Shown here one piece after another: positions 32,625 through 34,074 of a stretch of DNA of 34,074 nucleotides. The first letter of the stretch is position 1, and each line of letters opens with the position of its first letter. Below the pieces are notes generated by a model. That model saw nothing but the letters and a program-made list of their open reading frames with translations, did not search any database and was not told where the DNA came from. The position numbers and the translations under genes are program-made. The DNA is from Clostridia bacterium (GTDB lineage: Bacteria > Bacillota > Clostridia > Lutisporales > Lutisporaceae), in NCBI GenBank assembly GCA_029239905.1, contig JARBUB010000037.1, positions 1 to 34,074 on the forward strand, in the 5' to 3' direction.

Positions 32625-32636
32625 GGAGGTGCAAAC

Positions 32637-33368
32637 ATGAGTAAAGTATTAATTGACATTGGTCATGGCGGCAGTGATCCGGGAGCCCAGGCAAACGGAC
32701 TTGTTGAAAAAGTTATCAACTTGAAGGTAGGCCTTCTGCTAAAGGATTATTTATTAGGCTTTGAATGTGATGTGAAGCTGACAAGAGAAACAGACATAAC
32801 CCTTACAGCAGATCAAAGGGTTGCAATCGCAAAAGCTTATAATCCTGATTTATGTATATCCGTACATCATAATGCTGCAGAAGATATAAAAGCAAGAGGC
32901 AGCGAGGTCATTCATGCGCATTATGATGATTATGATGATAAACTGGCACTTGATATAATGCAAAGGTTAGCTGTAGCAGGTATGCCAAAACGAAGGGCAT
33001 TTACAAAACTTAATAGTATCGGTTCTGATTGGTATTACATGATCCGCAGAATATGGGATAATGACACCGATGCCATTATAACAGAGGGTGGTTTTGTAAC
33101 CAATGCAGCTGATGCAGCTCTGCTTAAAACAGATGCCTTTTTAACCGTAGAAGCTCAGGCAATAGCTTATAGTATTGTTGATTACTTAAAACTGCGGCTA
33201 AAGAAGCTGACAGAGGAACAACAGCTATATATAGCAATAGCCAAGTTGAAAGATAGGGGCATAATGAATTCACCTGCTCACTGGTTAGAAAATGCAAAAG
33301 CTGGCAAGTTGATAAGAGGCGAATTTGCTTCACAATTAATTATAAAATTTGCAAAGGAATTAGAATAG
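32637..33368 (+). CDS. N-acetylmuramoyl-L-alanine amidase (endolysin)
   Basis: 243 aa, Amidase_3 domain about 3-180. Zinc ligands: His10 (IGHGG), Glu24 (LVEK) and His77 (SVHHN); catalytic Glu150 (TEGGFVTN). It cleaves the bond between N-acetylmuramic acid and L-Ala in peptidoglycan. C-terminal segment about 190-243 (QLYIAIAKLKDRGIMNSPAH, GEFASQLIIKFAKEL) is a small helical module, not a known wall-binding repeat. No signal peptide, so release depends on the holin. Confidence 0.94.
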   Translation: MSKVLIDIGHGGSDPGAQANGLVEKVINLKVGLLLKDYLLGFECDVKLTRETDITLTADQRVAIAKAYNPDLCISVHHNAAEDIKARGSEVIHAHYDDYDDKLALDIMQRLAVAGMPKRRAFTKLNSIGSDWYYMIRRIWDNDTDAIITEGGFVTNAADAALLKTDAFLTVEAQAIAYSIVDYLKLRLKKLTEEQQLYIAIAKLKDRGIMNSPAHWLENAKAGKLIRGEFASQLIIKFAKELE

Positions 33369-33370
33369 TA

Positions 33371-33402
33371 AAAAAGCGTAGCGTTGTCTACGCTTTTTTA
33401 TT
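33371..33402 (+). terminator. Strong, probably bidirectional terminator
   Basis: AAAAAGCGTAG (33371-33381), loop CGTTGT, CTACGCTTTTT (33388-33398), followed by TTATTTTTT. Poly-A on the other side allows termination on the minus strand too. Confidence 0.9.
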
Positions 33403-33499
33403 TTTTGAAAAAACAACCTCTCAAAATGCTCTACAACGAAGTAAAATCAATGGGGTAATAGGTTTATACCTCTGGGTTTTACGCGTTATTAGATTTATG

Positions 33500-33528
33500 T
33501 TCCAAAGCAAACATATGTTTGGTATAAT
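33500..33528 (+). promoter_or_regulatory. Promoter with SOS-like palindrome in the spacer
   Basis: Extended -10 TGGTATAAT-like context (TATAAT 33523-33528) with TTCCAA near 33500-33505. Between them CAAACATATGTTTG (33508-33521) is a perfect 14-bp palindrome, two symmetric changes away from the Bacillus LexA box CGAACATATGTTCG. The operator overlaps the promoter, ideal for repression. Confidence 0.6.
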
Positions 33529-33555
33529 ATACTAAAAAATATGCGGAGGGATACT

Positions 33556-33816
33556 ATGAGACCTGTGGAATGTATAGTTGATTGTGATGGCAAAGGCGGG
33601 CTAAAGCCAATGCGAATAAGATTCGAGGATAAAGAAGGAAAACACGTTATAAACGTGGATAAGATTGTTGAGCAAGAGGTTAAAAAGGTCTTTGCATCAA
33701 TGAACAATCCTGCTGGAAGAGCATTCCATTATAAATGTGAGAGCACTATTGATGGTTTACGAGTACCCTTTAAGTTGATGTTCGATAATAATAATTGCAA
33801 ATGGTATTTAATGTAG
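33556..33816 (+). CDS. Small conserved phage-end protein, unknown
   Basis: 86 aa from ATG 33556 with GGAGGG at 33544-33549. Pattern GGLKPMRIRFEDKEGKHVINVD, then FHYKCESTIDG and NNNCKWYLM resembles short conserved clostridial proteins (RIRFED...F.C.S.I.G...CKWYL) that I recall near SOS-controlled dinB/yolD genes. Single-gene unit isolated by the amidase terminator and controlled by its own promoter, so it may be expressed in the lysogen after DNA damage. Function unknown. Confidence 0.7.
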   Translation: MRPVECIVDCDGKGGLKPMRIRFEDKEGKHVINVDKIVEQEVKKVFASMNNPAGRAFHYKCESTIDGLRVPFKLMFDNNNCKWYLM

Positions 33817-33848
33817 AAGGGTTGGACAAGTATTGTTATTGTAGATTA

Positions 33849-33890
33849 AGACCATTCGGAAAGCTGCAAGAGCTGCTGAGAGAATGGTCT
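33849..33890. repeat. Inverted repeat near attR
   Basis: AGACCATTC (33849-33857) and GAATGGTCT (33882-33890), perfect 9-bp arms, 24-bp loop, no T-tract. It lies 48 bp inside the attR phage arm, and its right arm overlaps the stop codon that the integrase would use in the circular phage. Confidence 0.6.
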
Positions 33891-33923
33891 ATTCCCGCGA
33901 AAATTTTGTTTCATAAGAAAAAC

Positions 33924-34007
33924 TCAATATACTATTTGTTGTACTTTTGTACCTATTGGAGTTCCGGCATAGAGCTTTGCTCCTCTGGTATCAACGCATA
34001 TTTGCAT
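33924..34007 (-). pseudogene. Host GT4-type glycosyltransferase, 5' fragment
   Basis: ATG at 34007 with GGGAGTGAG upstream on the minus strand. The 27-aa product starts MQICVDTRGAKLYAG, the first beta strand and loop of a GT4 glycosyltransferase. After the core it continues into phage DNA (TPIGTKVQQIVY) and stops. The rest of the gene is at 1-253. The fragment retains the host start and its signals. Confidence 0.78.
33938..33980. other. attR attachment site (P-B')
   Basis: The phage half is 33938-33963, starting with GTTGTACTTT, the core CCGG is 33964-33967 and the host half starts at 33968. The host flanks of the two sites combine into the palindrome CTATGCCGGCATAG, a plausible attB centre. 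Confidence 0.8.
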
Positions 34008-34029
34008 AAGCTCACTCCCAAGGTTTGAT

Positions 34030-34074
34030 TCAGTATACACTTTTCATTATATGATAAGAGGCTGTAAAGGTTGC
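34030..34074 (-). CDS. Possible 3' end of an upstream host gene (partial)
   Basis: Open frame entering from the right edge and ending at TGA 34030-34032, 14 codons only (ATFTASYHIMKSVY). It ends 22 bp before the glycosyltransferase start, a spacing normal for an operon. Too short for any assignment. Confidence 0.35.
   Translation of the reverse strand, partial: ATFTASYHIMKSVY

Larger units (their letters stand above)
250..33967. mobile_element. Integrated siphophage (prophage), about 33.7 kb
   Basis: Complete-looking temperate phage with integrase, lysogeny switch, early genes, origin, packaging, head, tail, lysis and a right-end gene in canonical order. The ends are set by a CCGG core repeated at 250-253 and 33964-33967. 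Removing 33,714 bp between them restores an open frame of a host glycosyltransferase. No structural gene is visibly disrupted except a duplication-induced frameshift at the C-terminus of the small protein at 22328. Inference: the prophage is probably capable of excision, but a virion cannot be proved from sequence alone. Confidence 0.93.

Noticed and set aside
33795-34028. 77-codon + strand open frame at the right end
   Set aside because: Overlaps the 33556 gene, lacks a ribosome site and runs through attR and antisense to the host gene start.

Overview
The window is almost entirely one integrated temperate siphophage of about 33.7 kb, carried by a low-GC Gram-positive host, most likely a clostridial Firmicute. 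This is suggested by AT-rich codon use, strong AGGAGG-type ribosome sites, a canonical TTGACA-17 bp-TATACT promoter, Gram-positive LexA-type boxes and the gene families present. Its ends can be read directly. A 4-bp core CCGG occurs at 250-253 and 33964-33967. Joining the outer flanks at this core restores, in frame, the first ~98 codons of a GT4-type glycosyltransferase on the minus strand. Joining the inner flanks makes an attP with perfect 10-bp inverted arms. The prophage therefore interrupts a host glycosyltransferase near codon 15, and the integrase reading frame crosses the attachment core.

Left to right. (1) 202-1881: large serine integrase, pointing out of the prophage. (2) 2102-5884: accessory cargo. 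A rightward pair (Panacea/YwgA-like protein plus a PD-(D/E)XK-like nuclease) sits behind a LexA-like box. Convergent to it is a leftward pair: a TGT/DpdA-like barrel protein with a Cys-rich metal site, translationally coupled to a SIR2-family protein. I do not recognise the leftward pair as a described defence system. (3) 6028-7196: genetic switch, with an S24/CI-type self-cleaving repressor facing a Cro-like HTH protein across a strong promoter and operator-like dyads. (4) 7210-14022: early region of small genes, including an unusual 239-bp cassette bounded by 15-bp inverted repeats, a PcfK/AcrIIA9-like protein, PcfJ, DUF3102, a DUF4406-like protein, and a replication protein carrying seven tandem 7-mers (probable origin). 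(5) 14118-15429: ArpU/sigma-like late regulator, a Cys-rich small protein and a second, minimal tyrosine recombinase. (6) 15430-15790: gene-free, repeat-bearing leader.

(7) 15791-29989: packaging and morphogenesis. The order is TerS, HNH-P-loop fusion, P27-like TerS, TerL, portal, prohead protease, HK97 capsid, connectors, tail terminator, tail tube, gpG/gpGT with a -1 slippery A9, a short tape measure (600 aa), Dit and Tal. This is a typical HK97-fold siphovirus order. (8) 30109-33368: fibre with an odd hydrophobic N-terminus and its own promoter, a membrane protein, holin and N-acetylmuramoyl-L-alanine amidase, separated by intrinsic terminators. (9) 33556-33816: a small gene behind a promoter whose spacer is a 14-bp SOS-like palindrome, followed by attR and the 5' end of the split host gene.

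The most useful leads are the TGT-like/SIR2 cassette, the integration-dependent swap of the integrase C-terminus, the SOS-box-controlled accessory pair, the possibly invertible cassette at 7362-7600 and the iterons inside the replication gene.
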